NCBI RefSeq assembly: GCF_000315235.1
Contig: NZ_BALG01000018.1
Span: 1-58,763, forward strand
Length of the DNA: 58,763 nt
Origin: Paenibacillus popilliae ATCC 14706
GTDB taxonomy: Bacteria; Bacillota; Bacilli; Paenibacillales; Paenibacillaceae
Direction of reading: 5' to 3'
A program made the translations under genes and the position numbers. The notes under the pieces are model-generated. The model had not been told where the DNA came from and did no database searches. It saw only the letters and a list, made by a program, of their open reading frames with translations. Below, one piece after another: positions 18,824 to 28,144 of this stretch (position 1 is the stretch's first letter; each line of letters begins with the position of its first letter).

Positions 18824-18851
18824 GCATAAGTGTGCGGCCTACTCATATAAT
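18824..18851 (+). promoter_or_regulatory. Sigma-E-like promoter of spoIIID
   Basis: -10 CATATAAT (18844-18851) fits the sigma-E -10 pattern (CATAnnAT-like), and GCATAAG at 18824-18830 is a candidate -35 with a 13-base spacer. B. subtilis spoIIID is sigma-E dependent, which agrees. The same TATAAT could also serve sigma-A. Confidence 0.45.
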
Positions 18852-18885
18852 GTACCAATTAAACCGAGTAGAGGGAGGCGGGAAC

Positions 18886-19173
18886 GTGCACGATTACATC
18901 AAAGAACGGACCATAAAAATCGGCCGCTGCATCGTCGAGACCAAGCATACGGTTCGCACTATCGCCAAAGAGTTCGGCGTATCCAAGAGCACGGTACACA
19001 AAGATCTGACCGAACGGCTGCCCGAAATTAATCCCGATTTGGCGGACCAGGTAAAGCACATTCTCGAGTACCATAAATCTGTGCGGCATCTACGGGGAGG
19101 GGAAGCGACCAAGATCAAATACAAGAAATCGAGTTCAAAAAAACGTGAAGTAATGACGGCAGGGAGGTCCTAG
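18886..19173 (+). CDS. spoIIID: Sporulation transcription factor SpoIIID
   Basis: Small HTH DNA-binding protein (95 residues) that reshapes mother-cell sigma-E transcription. The sequence from HDYIKERTIKIG to ERLPEINPDLADQVK is nearly identical to the B. subtilis protein as I recall it, including the recognition region EFGVSKSTVHKDLTERL. The GTG at 18886 gives the family N-terminus (MHDYIKERT) and has a GGAGGCGGG ribosome binding site. The frame is open about 24 codons further upstream, but those residues are not family-like. The C-terminal tail is lysine-rich. Confidence 0.95.
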   Translation: MHDYIKERTIKIGRCIVETKHTVRTIAKEFGVSKSTVHKDLTERLPEINPDLADQVKHILEYHKSVRHLRGGEATKIKYKKSSSKKREVMTAGRS

Positions 19174-19373
19174 CCGGCTGTTCCGAACATGCGAATCACC
19201 GCCGGATCGTATCGCCTCCTGGCTTTGTTCCGAATAAGACAGATCCTCCTTCATTCTTACATTGAATCCAGCGCTGTCAGTATGATATGGTAAACGATGA
19301 GTAAATATTTTGCAGGAATCGGTCGGATCTCACGAAAATCAGTTGAATAATGAATGTGGAGGCTCTTGAACTT

Positions 19374-20381
19374 ATGTTAAGCAAGGATATTGGAATCGAT
19401 TTAGGAACGGCGAATGTTCTCATCCATGTCAAGGGGAAGGGAGTTGTCCTCGACGAACCGTCCGTCGTGGCGATTGAGAGCGATGCCAAGCGTGTGCTAG
19501 CCGTTGGGGAAGAAGCGAGAAGAATGGTTGGGCGGACTCCAGGCAATATTGTGCCCATCCGTCCCTTGAAGGATGGCGTCATTGCCGATTTTGAAATTAC
19601 GGAAACGATGCTGAAGCATTTCATCCAACGCGTCGGCGGCCGCAAATGGTACTCGCATCCACGGATTCTGATTTGCGCCCCGACGAACATTACCTCGGTA
19701 GAGCAGAAAGCGATCCGCGAAGCGGCAGAGCGAAGCGGCGCGAAGGAAGTATTTTTGGAAGAGGAGCCGAAGGCAGCGGCGATTGGCGCAGGCATGGATA
19801 TATTTCAGCCGAGCGGCAATATGGTCGTCGACATCGGTGGCGGAACGACCGACGTAGCCGTGCTGTCCATGGGGGACGTCGTGACCGCCTCTTCTATTAA
19901 AGTCGCGGGGGACAAGTTCGACGACGCGATTATGCGCTATATCAAGCAGAAGTACAAGCTGCTGATCGGGGAGCGCACCTCCGAAGATATTAAGGTAAAA
20001 ATCGGTACGGTTCGCCCGTCGGGATCCGGACAACAGCGCGAGATGGATATCCGGGGCCGTGACATGGTATCGGGCCTGCCATTTACGGTGACGATCACGT
20101 CGAACGAAGTGCGCGAAGCCTTATGGGATCCGATCTCCTCCATTGTGGCAGCCGCCAAATCGGTATTGGAACGGACACCGCCGGAATTGTCGGCGGATAT
20201 TATCGATCGCGGAGTGATTCTGACTGGGGGAGGCGCATTGATGGACGGATTGGACGAGCTGTTGGCCGAGGAGTTGAAGGTTCCGGTGCTGATCGCAGAA
20301 GATCCGATGCATTGCGTCGTCAAGGGAACGGGCATGATGCTCGATAATTTGGATAAAGTCATTAAGAAAAGATTCATATAA
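19374..20381 (+). CDS. mbl: MreB-like actin homologue Mbl
   Basis: Bacterial actin that guides lateral wall synthesis at the membrane. It is 335 residues. Actin-fold nucleotide motifs are seen in DIGIDLGTANVLI (phosphate 1), VVDIGGGTTDVAVLS (phosphate 2) and GVILTGGGALMDGLD (adenosine). The opening MLSKDIGIDLGTANVLIHV and the position after spoIIID match Mbl rather than MreB. The ATG at 19374 lies 11 bases after GGAGG (19358-19362). An in-frame ATG at 19350 would add eight non-family residues. Confidence 0.93.
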   Translation: MLSKDIGIDLGTANVLIHVKGKGVVLDEPSVVAIESDAKRVLAVGEEARRMVGRTPGNIVPIRPLKDGVIADFEITETMLKHFIQRVGGRKWYSHPRILICAPTNITSVEQKAIREAAERSGAKEVFLEEEPKAAAIGAGMDIFQPSGNMVVDIGGGTTDVAVLSMGDVVTASSIKVAGDKFDDAIMRYIKQKYKLLIGERTSEDIKVKIGTVRPSGSGQQREMDIRGRDMVSGLPFTVTITSNEVREALWDPISSIVAAAKSVLERTPPELSADIIDRGVILTGGGALMDGLDELLAEELKVPVLIAEDPMHCVVKGTGMMLDNLDKVIKKRFI

Positions 20382-20426
20382 ACCGATATATATGGTATAT
20401 TGTCTACAGTTACGGGAGGGGCTTCC

Positions 20427-21293
20427 ATGATTAGAGGATTATATACTGCTGCAGCGGGTATGGTTACCCAGCAGCGCCGGCATGACACAGTGACGAATAA
20501 CGTGGCTAACCTGCAGACGCCAGGTTATAAGGCGGTTACCGAAGTAAGCCGCTCCTTTCCCGAGATGATGCTGACCTTGATGGGCGACGATCCGGCCCAA
20601 GGCCAGCAGATCGGCCGGCTGAGCACGGGCGTATTCGCTGAAGAGAGCCGCTTGATGTTCACGCAGGGCGATCTACAGGAGACGAAGCAACCGGGCGACT
20701 TCGCGCTGCTCTCCGATATTCAGGTGCCAGGCGTTACCTTCGATGCGACGGGCAAGAGCCAGGATGCGAACGGCAATCCTGTCTTCCAGCCGGAAGCTTT
20801 TTTTACGGTGCAGTCCGGGGATGAGATCATGTACACCCGTGACGGCCGTTTTCATGTGAACGCGCAAAATGAACTGGTGACGTCGGATGGTTCGTTGGTG
20901 CTGAACCGCAATAATGCGCCGATCGTCCTAGAGAATGAACAAGCTCTGGAGTTCATCCAGGTGAACGGAGAAGGCCAACTGTTCGATACCCGGACCCGCA
21001 CGCCGATCGCAGGTGGCGATCTGCTCATTAGCCGCGTCGACAATCCGAATGATTTGCTTCGGGCCGGTAATGGGCGCTTCCGGCTGCAGCAGGGGGCTGC
21101 CCAGGCTACCCCGGTGGCGGCAGGCGATGCGGTAGAGGTTCGCCAAGGCGTGCTGGAGCGTTCCAACGTGGATTCGGCACAATCGATGGTGGATATGATG
21201 ACGGCATACCGCGCCTATGAAGCGAATCAGAAGATGGTGCAGTTTTATGACAAAACGCTGGATAAGGCGGTCAATGAAGTGGGCCGAGTCTAA
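20427..21293 (+). CDS. flhO: Flagellar hook-basal body (FlgF/FlgG-type) protein FlhO
   Basis: 288-residue flagellar rod-type protein. The N-terminal IRGLYTAAAGM...RHDTVTNNVANLQTPGYK and the C-terminal SNVDSAQSMVDMMTAYRAYEANQKMVQ are the paired motifs of the FlgF/FlgG/FlgE family. In B. subtilis the same neighbourhood (mbl-flhO-flhP) encodes two such rod proteins. The ATG at 20427 follows an ACGGGAGGGG ribosome binding site; the frame upstream is not family-like. It is probably co-transcribed with flhP, 21 bases downstream. Confidence 0.92.
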   Translation: MIRGLYTAAAGMVTQQRRHDTVTNNVANLQTPGYKAVTEVSRSFPEMMLTLMGDDPAQGQQIGRLSTGVFAEESRLMFTQGDLQETKQPGDFALLSDIQVPGVTFDATGKSQDANGNPVFQPEAFFTVQSGDEIMYTRDGRFHVNAQNELVTSDGSLVLNRNNAPIVLENEQALEFIQVNGEGQLFDTRTRTPIAGGDLLISRVDNPNDLLRAGNGRFRLQQGAAQATPVAAGDAVEVRQGVLERSNVDSAQSMVDMMTAYRAYEANQKMVQFYDKTLDKAVNEVGRV

Positions 21294-21314
21294 CGCCAGG
21301 GCAGGAGGAACGAT

Positions 21315-22142
21315 ATGAATCAGACGATGATAGCGGCTGCAGTCTCGATGAATGGCTTTCAGCAGAAGTTGGACATCATTGCGGATAATGTGGCGAATGT
21401 GAATACGAAGGGCTATAAACGCAAGACGGCATCCTTCGCCGACGTGCTGACGAACGTGCAGCAGCATAATGAAGACTTCCAGCAGCCTGGGCGGGTCACT
21501 CCGATGGGGTATACGCTTGGCTACGGCTCCAGGCTGACTGGGCTGAGCCGCGACATGAGCCAAGGATCTCTGCAGCATACCGGGGTCAGCACCGATGTGG
21601 CCTTGCAGGGGAACGCGTTGTTCGAAGTGGGCACCCCAACCGGCACCGCGTGGATGCGCGAAGGTTCGTTCCACTATATAATAGATGGGGATGAACGGAT
21701 TCTTACTTCCGCTGAAGGTCATCCCGTTATGAGCACGAACGATACGGAGATTCGCATTCCGGCAGGCTATGAGATGAAGATCGATGAGGCTGGCCGGGTG
21801 TTCGGCGTGAAGACGGGCGAGCCGGACGAGGAGCTTGGACAAATGAAGGTGGTTCGGCCGCTGAAGCCGGAGCTGCTCGTACAGACGGAGAACAATCTGT
21901 TTGTGCTGCCGCAGGGAGCCGACCGGAACACGTTCGTAGAGACCTTGAATCTGACCGGGGATCGAACGGATCCGAATGCGCCTCACGTCAATGTGATGCA
22001 GGGCATGCTGGAAGAATCGAACGTGTCGATGGTGGACGAGATGGCGGAATTGATTCAGGCGCAGCGGGCCTATCAGTTGGCTTCGCGGGCATTGATATCG
22101 GGTGATGCGATGTGGGAGCTGGCCAATAGTCTGCGTGCGTAA
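21315..22142 (+). CDS. flhP: Flagellar hook-basal body (FlgF/FlgG-type) protein FlhP
   Basis: 275-residue paralogue of the upstream gene. The N-terminal motif LDIIADNVANVNTKGYKRK and the C-terminal SNVSMVDEMAELIQAQRAYQLASRAL identify the flagellar rod/hook family. The start has a GGCAGGAGG ribosome binding site. With flhO it probably forms the distal/proximal rod of the flagellum outside the membrane. Confidence 0.92.
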   Translation: MNQTMIAAAVSMNGFQQKLDIIADNVANVNTKGYKRKTASFADVLTNVQQHNEDFQQPGRVTPMGYTLGYGSRLTGLSRDMSQGSLQHTGVSTDVALQGNALFEVGTPTGTAWMREGSFHYIIDGDERILTSAEGHPVMSTNDTEIRIPAGYEMKIDEAGRVFGVKTGEPDEELGQMKVVRPLKPELLVQTENNLFVLPQGADRNTFVETLNLTGDRTDPNAPHVNVMQGMLEESNVSMVDEMAELIQAQRAYQLASRALISGDAMWELANSLRA

Positions 22143-22160
22143 TGAAGCAGGTGAATAACA

Positions 22161-22565
22161 ATGAGTGACGAGAAGAAGATGCCGCACTTCGATCCGGAGC
22201 AGCAGGATATCTCGCTGCAGCGCATGGCGCGCAGCCGGGAAGAGGAGGCGGTTCCGCGCGATCCAAGGAATGCGGGTGCGTCGAGGTCGGCCCAGCATCA
22301 TGAAGCGGTGGAGCAGATGACCGCACGCAAGCCGCAGTACCGTAATGACACAGAGAAGACAGAGGGACATCCGGACGGTACCGCGAAAAAGGAGTCGTCC
22401 CGTCCGGTCAAATGGTTGGTCCGTCTAGTTATTGTTCCGCTGACGTGCGTTTTGACGCTGATTGCAGGGTTGATTAGCGGATACGTCGTCGTAGGCAAGG
22501 GCACTGTGGAGGAAGCACTCAATTTTGATACGTGGAGACACCTGTTCCAACTGGTGTTTTCCTGA
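22161..22565 (+). CDS. EpuA-like small membrane protein ('RNA polymerase subunit beta' family in databases)
   Basis: 134 residues: a long, charged, probably disordered N-terminal part (residues 1-80), one membrane helix (about 85-108) and a short tail. The segment GLISGYVVVGKGTVEEAL followed by TWRHLFQLVF is the signature of the EpuA family. That family is often labelled 'DNA-directed RNA polymerase subunit beta', a name I would not take as functional evidence. It starts 18 bases after flhP with a weak GAAGCAGGTG ribosome binding site and is followed by a strong terminator. The function is unknown. Confidence 0.75.
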   Translation: MSDEKKMPHFDPEQQDISLQRMARSREEEAVPRDPRNAGASRSAQHHEAVEQMTARKPQYRNDTEKTEGHPDGTAKKESSRPVKWLVRLVIVPLTCVLTLIAGLISGYVVVGKGTVEEALNFDTWRHLFQLVFS

Positions 22566-22569
22566 TATT

Positions 22570-22594
22570 GGCCCCGCCTTGGCGGGGTTTTTTG
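22570..22594 (+). terminator. Intrinsic terminator after the EpuA-like gene
   Basis: Perfect GC-rich stem CCCCGCC / GGCGGGG with a 2-base apparent loop, followed by TTTTTTG. It ends the flhO-flhP-epuA-like unit. Confidence 0.9.
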
Positions 22595-22659
22595 TCTGTT
22601 TTTCTCCCTCGTCCACTTCTAGTGCCGATGTAACCGGTTCTGCGCTTGAGCTTGTGCGG

Positions 22660-22688
22660 TTTTCATTTTCATAGCAGGCATGTATAAT
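22660..22688 (+). promoter_or_regulatory. Sigma-A promoter for the CDP-alcohol phosphatidyltransferase gene
   Basis: -35 TTTTCA (4 of 6), 17-base spacer and perfect -10 TATAAT (22683-22688). Transcription would start near 22695, about 40 bases before the start codon. Confidence 0.65.
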
Positions 22689-22732
22689 GGGTTGGAGGAA
22701 CTGTAATATGGGGGGGACTGGAGGGCTTGCGT

Positions 22733-23248
22733 TTGAATTTTCCTAATGTGCTGACCATAGTTCGATTCATTCTTATCCCCGTCTTTTTGACTTTGTTCTT
22801 CTTCGGTGAGCGGTTCGCCGCATTCGGCATCTGGCTGTTGGCGGGACTGACGGATATCCTCGACGGATATCTGGCCCGCAAGCATAATATGGTGACTCCG
22901 GTAGGGATGATGCTTGATCCGCTGGCAGACAAGCTGATGATGTTGACGGTCATGCTGTCATTGCTATGGGCCGGCGATCTGTCTATCGCCGCGGCGCTGG
23001 CGATGCTTGTGCGCGATGTGGGGATGATCGCGGGGGCAGCGCTGATGCATTTCAAGGGCAAGCGAACGGTTTCCGCCAACTGGATGGGCAAGCTGACGAC
23101 GGTATTTTATTATATCGCCATATTGTTTATTTATTTTCAATGGCCGCAAGCGCATACCATCTTATGGGGCGTCATCCTGTTCTCCTTCATAACGACCTTC
23201 ATGTATCTCGTTCTCGTCGTCCGCGTGAACCGAATGAGCGAAGCATAA
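22733..23248 (+). CDS. CDP-alcohol phosphatidyltransferase (PgsA-like)
   Basis: Integral membrane enzyme that moves a phosphatidyl group from CDP-diacylglycerol to an alcohol such as glycerol-3-phosphate. It is 171 residues with several membrane helices. The family catalytic motif is complete: DGYLARKHNMVTPVGMMLD followed by PLAD (D-G-x2-A-R-x8-G-x3-D-x3-D). The length and the MNFPNVLTIVRF opening suggest a PgsA-type phosphatidylglycerophosphate synthase, but the alcohol acceptor cannot be read from sequence. The TTG at 22733 lies 8 bases after GGAGG (22720-22724); a TTG at 22727 would be only 2 bases away. Confidence 0.88.
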   Translation: MNFPNVLTIVRFILIPVFLTLFFFGERFAAFGIWLLAGLTDILDGYLARKHNMVTPVGMMLDPLADKLMMLTVMLSLLWAGDLSIAAALAMLVRDVGMIAGAALMHFKGKRTVSANWMGKLTTVFYYIAILFIYFQWPQAHTILWGVILFSFITTFMYLVLVVRVNRMSEA

Positions 23249-23443
23249 ATGGTGGTGAGCCCATGTCTCAGCGTGTTCATAGCCATGAGAATAACAAAGA
23301 GCCTCCCGTAACAGCGCCTCGCCGCGGGGAAGCTCTCTATCTTAACCTTCATGCCTGCAGTCATTGAAGGATGATGTTAGTGTAGACGGGAAGGACCTCT
23401 TTTATTCATCCAGTCCTGAATTTATCGAAAGGAGCATGTGCAC

Positions 23444-23875
23444 ATGTTAAATATGGAACAGATTCAAGAAATTATTCCTCATCGCTATCCATTTCTTCTG
23501 GTGGATCGGATTGTGGAGCTGGAAGAAGGCCAACGCGCGGTTGGCATCAAAAATGTCACGATGAACGAGCCGCATTTCGCCGGACATTTTCCGGGCTATC
23601 CGGTCATGCCGGGTGTATTAATTGTAGAAGCGTTGGCTCAGGTCGGGGCTGTCGCGATATTGAAGCTGGAGCAGAATCGAGGGAAGCTGGCCTTCTTCGC
23701 TGGCATCGATCACTTCCGGTTCCGCGGGCAGGTTGTGCCTGGGGATACGCTGACGCTGTCGGTCAAGATTACTCGCCTGAAAGGAAGCGTTGGGAAAGGC
23801 CAAGCCGTAGCCAAGGTCGGCGACCAGGTTATTGCGGAAGGCGAGTTGATGTTCGCTTTGGCGGACCGCACGTAA
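23444..23875 (+). CDS. fabZ: 3-hydroxyacyl-[acyl-carrier-protein] dehydratase FabZ
   Basis: Hot-dog-fold dehydratase of type II fatty acid synthesis, 143 residues. The catalytic His48 lies in [15 protein letters not shown], and Glu62 in LIVEALAQ. The N-terminal [13 protein letters not shown] motif is also typical. The ATG at 23444 has AAAGGAG nine bases upstream; a GTG at 23438 is too close to that site. It closes the mbl-flhO-flhP-fabZ order also found in B. subtilis. Confidence 0.95.
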   Translation: MLNMEQIQEIIPHRYPFLLVDRIVELEEGQRAVGIKNVTMNEPHFAGHFPGYPVMPGVLIVEALAQVGAVAILKLEQNRGKLAFFAGIDHFRFRGQVVPGDTLTLSVKITRLKGSVGKGQAVAKVGDQVIAEGELMFALADRT

Positions 23876-24062
23876 AATAAAGGCACGGAATCACGATATT
23901 ATGCAATGATTCGGCATGGTTCGGTTATTCTATACGATAAGCGATCTGTGATCGAATCATTATGTCTTGTTCCTGTCGAATGAGGTCACATGCTCTCGGG
24001 TGATGGCCGGCAGATTTCGACATAGAGCATCCGTGCCGGGATTGGATTAAGGAGGGAACTTC

Positions 24063-26063
24063 GTGCTTCAACAGTTGGAAAGATGGAACCGCCGCATGAA
24101 AAAGTGGCTGTGGCTGCTTGTTATCGTCGGATTGGTGGCTGCCATACCAGTTGCTGTCCAGCGGGTTCAGACGGAGCAATCATCGAATCAAGTAGAATTG
24201 GTTGTGAATTATCGCAATCTGGTGGAGGCTGCCGCTTATGCACCTCATCCGGCGAATGATTTGAATGAACAGCTCGATCGGTTGAAGGAAGCCGGCGTCG
24301 TATCAATGGCCATGTTCGAGAGCTCGTTGGCCGAGCTTCGCAATGCCAATCGCGTCCTGCTGTATAACTCTCAGGATGCGGCTGTGCTCGATCAGAAGGC
24401 GCCGCCTCTCAATGAAAATTATACATATGTGCTCTTCACGAGTCCGGAGGATGCGGAGCGGCTGTCCCCGATGATCGAGAAAACGTTCCTCGGTCTTGAT
24501 ATTCATGTGCGCCTGTGGAGCGGGAGGAATGGCCTTATTATCGAGGCGCCTGTAGAGAGCGCATCCATGAAGCCGCTGCCGCAGGATCCGATTGCGATCG
24601 AGCAACTGCTCGCCAAAGGGTTCCACATCGTGCCGCGGCTGTCCGACGTGCTCCCGTACAACCAGGAGCAGGTGGAAGCACTGCTGAAGAGCTATCGCGA
24701 TATCGGCGTGAAGACGATTATATTTGACGGCGAGTCGGTCAAGGGCTTCAATGATGATCTAGAAATGAATAGCCTGACTGCATTTGCCGGTTTGTTGAAA
24801 AAATATGATATTGCGATTGCTGCCATCGAAGGATTGACGGTGGAGCAAAAAGGGCTGAAGAAGCTGGCGTATTTGACGGACTATAATGTCATCCGCCTGC
24901 ACTCCATTACTGATCAGGAAGCGTTCAATGAGCCGAATGTGCTGGGTGATCGGTTGTCTCTCGCGACCAAGGACCGGAATATTCGGATGATTTATTTCAA
25001 TATCGGGATCAAGAAAGATTTCACCAAAGCCGAAATCGTCAATTCGATTGACAATATGCTTCACAGCTTGCAGGAACCTGGCCATGCCATTGCCTCAATT
25101 GAAGCCAATGGATATACGTTAGGCCAGGCGGAAGCGTTCCATGTCGTCGATGCGCCATGGCAGCGCTATGCGAAGCTGCTGGTCGTCGTCGGCGGAGTTG
25201 CGATGATCGCGCTTATGATCTCGTTCTTCGTTCCTTACGTGATGCTGCCGGCCTTCCTTATCGGCCTGATCGGCAGCGCAGGCTTGTTCGTACTGAAGCC
25301 GAATCTGCTGGTGCAGGCGCTCGCTCTCGGTGTTGCCATCAGCGCACCGACGATCGCGATGGTGCTTGCTGTCCGCCGGGTCGATATGAATCCGACGGTT
25401 ACGGCGGGGGGAGTCCGGTTGGCCAAAGCGCTCGGATTATTCCTTCGCACCACGGTGTTGTCGGTCATGGCGGTTCCGTTCGTGATTGCGCTGTTGAATC
25501 ATATTACGTACAGCCTAGTGCTGGAGCAGTTCCGCGGCGTCAGCCTGCTTCATTTCGTGCCGATTGTCTTGACCGCGCTGAATCTGTTCCTATATCGGGG
25601 CGAATCGGTATTCAAGGAAAGCAAGCGGTGGCTGTTCATGCCGATTACGGTGTTGTGGGTCGTAGCTTTGGGCGTCGTTGGCGTGGGCGGGCTGTTTTAC
25701 CTGTCCCGTACCGGCAATGCCGGTACACTGCTTCCGGGGGAAGCGACCTTCCGGGCGCTGCTGGAGGATACGATTGGCGTCCGTCCGCGCAATAAGGAGT
25801 TCCTGCTGGCCCATCCGCTGCTGATTGCGGGCGCCTTCATTGCTTATCGCTACCGCTTCGGTGCCTACTTGTTCATTCTTGGATCCATTGGCCAGTTATC
25901 CATGGTAGATACGTTCGCCCATATCCATACTCCGGTCATGATTTCGCTGGTTCGAACCGTATTGGGCATCGGGCTTGGCATCGTGGTCGCGCTTATCTTC
26001 GTGCTGATCTGGACTATCATTGAAAGGTGTTGGGAGGCATGGCGGCCGAAGTTCGAAGCATAG
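24063..26063 (+). CDS. DUF5693-family polytopic membrane protein
   Basis: 666 residues: an N-terminal membrane helix (about 14-32), a large extracytoplasmic region (about 33-365) and roughly eight membrane helices in the C-terminal third (from YAKLLVVVGGVAMIALMISFF onward). The overall plan and the start of the soluble domain fit DUF5693. The gene overlaps csaB by 25 bases, so the two are probably co-translated. That makes a role in SCWP assembly or export attractive, but this is inference from position only. The GTG start follows AAGGAGGG. An internal ATG at 24096 is a possible alternative start. Confidence 0.8.
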   Translation: MLQQLERWNRRMKKWLWLLVIVGLVAAIPVAVQRVQTEQSSNQVELVVNYRNLVEAAAYAPHPANDLNEQLDRLKEAGVVSMAMFESSLAELRNANRVLLYNSQDAAVLDQKAPPLNENYTYVLFTSPEDAERLSPMIEKTFLGLDIHVRLWSGRNGLIIEAPVESASMKPLPQDPIAIEQLLAKGFHIVPRLSDVLPYNQEQVEALLKSYRDIGVKTIIFDGESVKGFNDDLEMNSLTAFAGLLKKYDIAIAAIEGLTVEQKGLKKLAYLTDYNVIRLHSITDQEAFNEPNVLGDRLSLATKDRNIRMIYFNIGIKKDFTKAEIVNSIDNMLHSLQEPGHAIASIEANGYTLGQAEAFHVVDAPWQRYAKLLVVVGGVAMIALMISFFVPYVMLPAFLIGLIGSAGLFVLKPNLLVQALALGVAISAPTIAMVLAVRRVDMNPTVTAGGVRLAKALGLFLRTTVLSVMAVPFVIALLNHITYSLVLEQFRGVSLLHFVPIVLTALNLFLYRGESVFKESKRWLFMPITVLWVVALGVVGVGGLFYLSRTGNAGTLLPGEATFRALLEDTIGVRPRNKEFLLAHPLLIAGAFIAYRYRFGAYLFILGSIGQLSMVDTFAHIHTPVMISLVRTVLGIGLGIVVALIFVLIWTIIERCWEAWRPKFEA

Positions 26064-27247
26064 CGCTGTCTGGTTATTACGGGTTCGGCAACAGCGGAGA
26101 CGAGGCCGTGCTGCTGTCGATTCTGACCGCGCTGGAGCGGGCGGGCCAGGAGCAGGGCATCCGGATTCAACCGATCGTCCTGTCCGCTGATCCGATAACG
26201 ACCTCCAGGCTCTACGGGGTGCAAGCGGCGCACCGGATGAAGCCCGGCGAGCTGTGTGGCGCGATCCGCGAATGCGACGGCTTGATTAGCGGCGGCGGCA
26301 GTCTGCTGCAGGATGCGACTAGCTGGAAGACGATCCCGTATTATTTGGCGGTATTGAAGCTGGCCCAGTGGTTCCGCAAGCCGACCTTCATTTATGCACA
26401 AGGGGTGGGGCCGATCGGAAGACAGGCCTTCTACCCCTATATCCGCCGCGTGTTCAACAAATCGGCTTATTTGTCCGTTCGCGATCCGGAGTCGGCGGAG
26501 TTGCTGGCCCGCATGGGCGTGAATCGGGAACGCATCGATATCGTTCCCGATCCGGTTATGGGGCTGGAGCTTCCGCATCGCCGGGGAGCCATGGAGGAGA
26601 ACGGGCTGCATGCGGAAGGGGACGGAAAGGGTTTTGATACCGTCGGCCGTCCGATCGTAGGCGTGTCGCTTCGCTTCTGGAAGGACGATCGCTCGGATAT
26701 GCGGGCGATTGCGGAACTGTTGAAGCAGGCGGCCCGCAATCGGCCTGTGCATCTGCGCATGCTCCCGTTCCACGGGGAGGCGGATAGGGACGCGTCGCAG
26801 TATGTCATGGACCTGCTGCGGGAAGAGGCTCCAGCCTGGATCGGGGATGCGGATTCCGCTCAGGGCGAATTGGCAGAGGGCGGCGGCTCGGTAATGAGCC
26901 TGTGCCCGGCACAGGAGCATCCGCAGGCCATGCTGTACGAGGCCAGCCGTTGCCGCGTGCTCGTCGGAATGCGCCTGCATTCGCTCATCTATGCTGCTTC
27001 CCAGGACGTTCCGATGGTCGGCATATCCTACGACCCGAAGATTGACCAGTTCTTGCACCGGCTTGGCATGACGGCGGCCGGTTCGACGGACAGCCTTGAC
27101 AGCAAGGCTGCGGCTGATGAACTGGAGAAGCTCCTGGATGGTGCCGACAGTTGGCGGGAGGAGCGGCGGAACGCGATTGCAGCATTGAAGGGCGAAGCGA
27201 TGACTCCTGCGCAACATATCGTCCGCAGGCTGCGCGAGAAGATATAA
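26039..27247 (+). CDS. csaB: Polysaccharide pyruvyl transferase CsaB
   Basis: Transfers pyruvate from PEP to ManNAc in the secondary cell wall polymer, making the ketal that SLH domains bind. It is 402 residues. Family features are the opening SGYYGFGNSGDEAVL, LISGGGSLLQD, YAQGVGPIG and the C-terminal GMRLHSLIYAASQDVPMVGISYDPKIDQFL. Compared with short CsaB proteins it has an acidic insertion around residues 180-205. The ATG at 26039 uses AAAGGTG as ribosome binding site; GGAGG directly before it is too close. It sits between the DUF5693 gene and tagA, and four SLH proteins are encoded nearby. Confidence 0.92.
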   Translation: MAAEVRSIALSGYYGFGNSGDEAVLLSILTALERAGQEQGIRIQPIVLSADPITTSRLYGVQAAHRMKPGELCGAIRECDGLISGGGSLLQDATSWKTIPYYLAVLKLAQWFRKPTFIYAQGVGPIGRQAFYPYIRRVFNKSAYLSVRDPESAELLARMGVNRERIDIVPDPVMGLELPHRRGAMEENGLHAEGDGKGFDTVGRPIVGVSLRFWKDDRSDMRAIAELLKQAARNRPVHLRMLPFHGEADRDASQYVMDLLREEAPAWIGDADSAQGELAEGGGSVMSLCPAQEHPQAMLYEASRCRVLVGMRLHSLIYAASQDVPMVGISYDPKIDQFLHRLGMTAAGSTDSLDSKAAADELEKLLDGADSWREERRNAIAALKGEAMTPAQHIVRRLREKI

Positions 27248-27259
27248 AGTGGGTGATGC

Positions 27260-28030
27260 ATGATGGGCCATATCGACAGTCTGGCGGAAATACCCGCCGT
27301 GTCTATCTATGGAATCCGCTTTTCCAAGCTGAATATGAAGGATACGGTTGCCTGTCTGGAGAATGCAATAATAAGCGGGCATTCGATCCAACTGATTACA
27401 GCCAACCCGATCATGGTGATGACGGCATTGGAGAATGATAAATTCATGAATGTCATGCAGCAGGCTGATCTGATCATTCCGGATGGGACAGGCATCGTAT
27501 GGGCCGCGAACTATGCAGGCGATCCGGTGGCGGAGCGGGTAACGGGCTTCGACTTGCTGCATGAGCTGATGAGGGCAGGGGAGGTTCGCCGGTGGAAGGT
27601 ATTCCTCCTCGGCGCGGCGCCTGATGTGGTTCAAGCTGCAGCGGAACGGTTGCGTCAGCAATATCCGCTGGTTCAGATCGTTGGCGTCCGTGACGGCTTC
27701 TTCAGCGAAGCGGAGGATGAGGCGGTCGTGCAGACCATTCGCGAGGCCGCTCCGGATATTCTGTTCGTCGCCCGGGGCCTCGACACGCAGGAGCCGTGGA
27801 TTGCGAAGCATCGCCACCGGCTGCAGGTTCCACTGATGATGGGAGTCGGGGGAAGCTTCGATGTCATCTCCGGCAGCAGTAAGCGCGCTCCTCTATGGGT
27901 GCAGCGGCTGCGGCTGGAATGGCTGTACCGCTTGCTTCGGGAGCCGAAGCGCTTCGGCCGGATGATGGCCTTGCCGAAGTTCGCTTGGAAAGTGATGCGC
28001 GATAAAGATAAGGTGACAAAAGTGCATTGA
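27260..28030 (+). CDS. tagA: WecG/TagA/CpsF-family glycosyltransferase (ManNAc transferase)
   Basis: 256-residue glycosyltransferase of family GT26, expected to add ManNAc to undecaprenyl-PP-GlcNAc at the inner membrane face. The family features TANPIMVMTALEN, IIPDGTGIVWAA, GVRDGFF and VGGSFDVISGSSKRAP are present. It starts 12 bases after csaB. The ribosome binding site GGGTGAT is close to tandem ATG codons at 27260 and 27263. Together with csaB and tagO it forms the SCWP repeat-unit pathway described for Paenibacillus alvei; in other Bacilli the same family makes wall teichoic acid linkage units. Confidence 0.9.
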   Translation: MMGHIDSLAEIPAVSIYGIRFSKLNMKDTVACLENAIISGHSIQLITANPIMVMTALENDKFMNVMQQADLIIPDGTGIVWAANYAGDPVAERVTGFDLLHELMRAGEVRRWKVFLLGAAPDVVQAAAERLRQQYPLVQIVGVRDGFFSEAEDEAVVQTIREAAPDILFVARGLDTQEPWIAKHRHRLQVPLMMGVGGSFDVISGSSKRAPLWVQRLRLEWLYRLLREPKRFGRMMALPKFAWKVMRDKDKVTKVH

Positions 28031-28078
28031 AATGGAGCCCGTGCTTATGATCTCGTACAAATGCTCCATAATCTGCTG

Positions 28079-28108
28079 TTGGAATTTCCCTAATGAACGG
28101 AGTATAAT
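28079..28108 (+). promoter_or_regulatory. Putative sigma-A promoter for tagO
   Basis: TTGGAA (28079-28084), 18-base spacer, perfect TATAAT (28103-28108). A 7-bp inverted repeat ATGGAGC / GCTCCAT (28032-28069) lies just upstream. tagO may therefore be transcribed separately from csaB-tagA. Confidence 0.55.
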
Positions 28109-28144
28109 TCAATGCGGTAACATAAATGGGGGTTGAAACAACCG

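Noticed and set aside
23263-23367. 34-codon frame between the phosphatidyltransferase gene and fabZ
   Set aside because: It has a weak GGTGGTGAG site and no recognisable peptide. Too short to support without conservation data.
25865-27817. 650-codon open frame on the minus strand across csaB and tagA
   Set aside because: The plus-strand genes have clear family motifs, and the antisense peptide is Arg/His-rich, typical of a GC-rich shadow frame.
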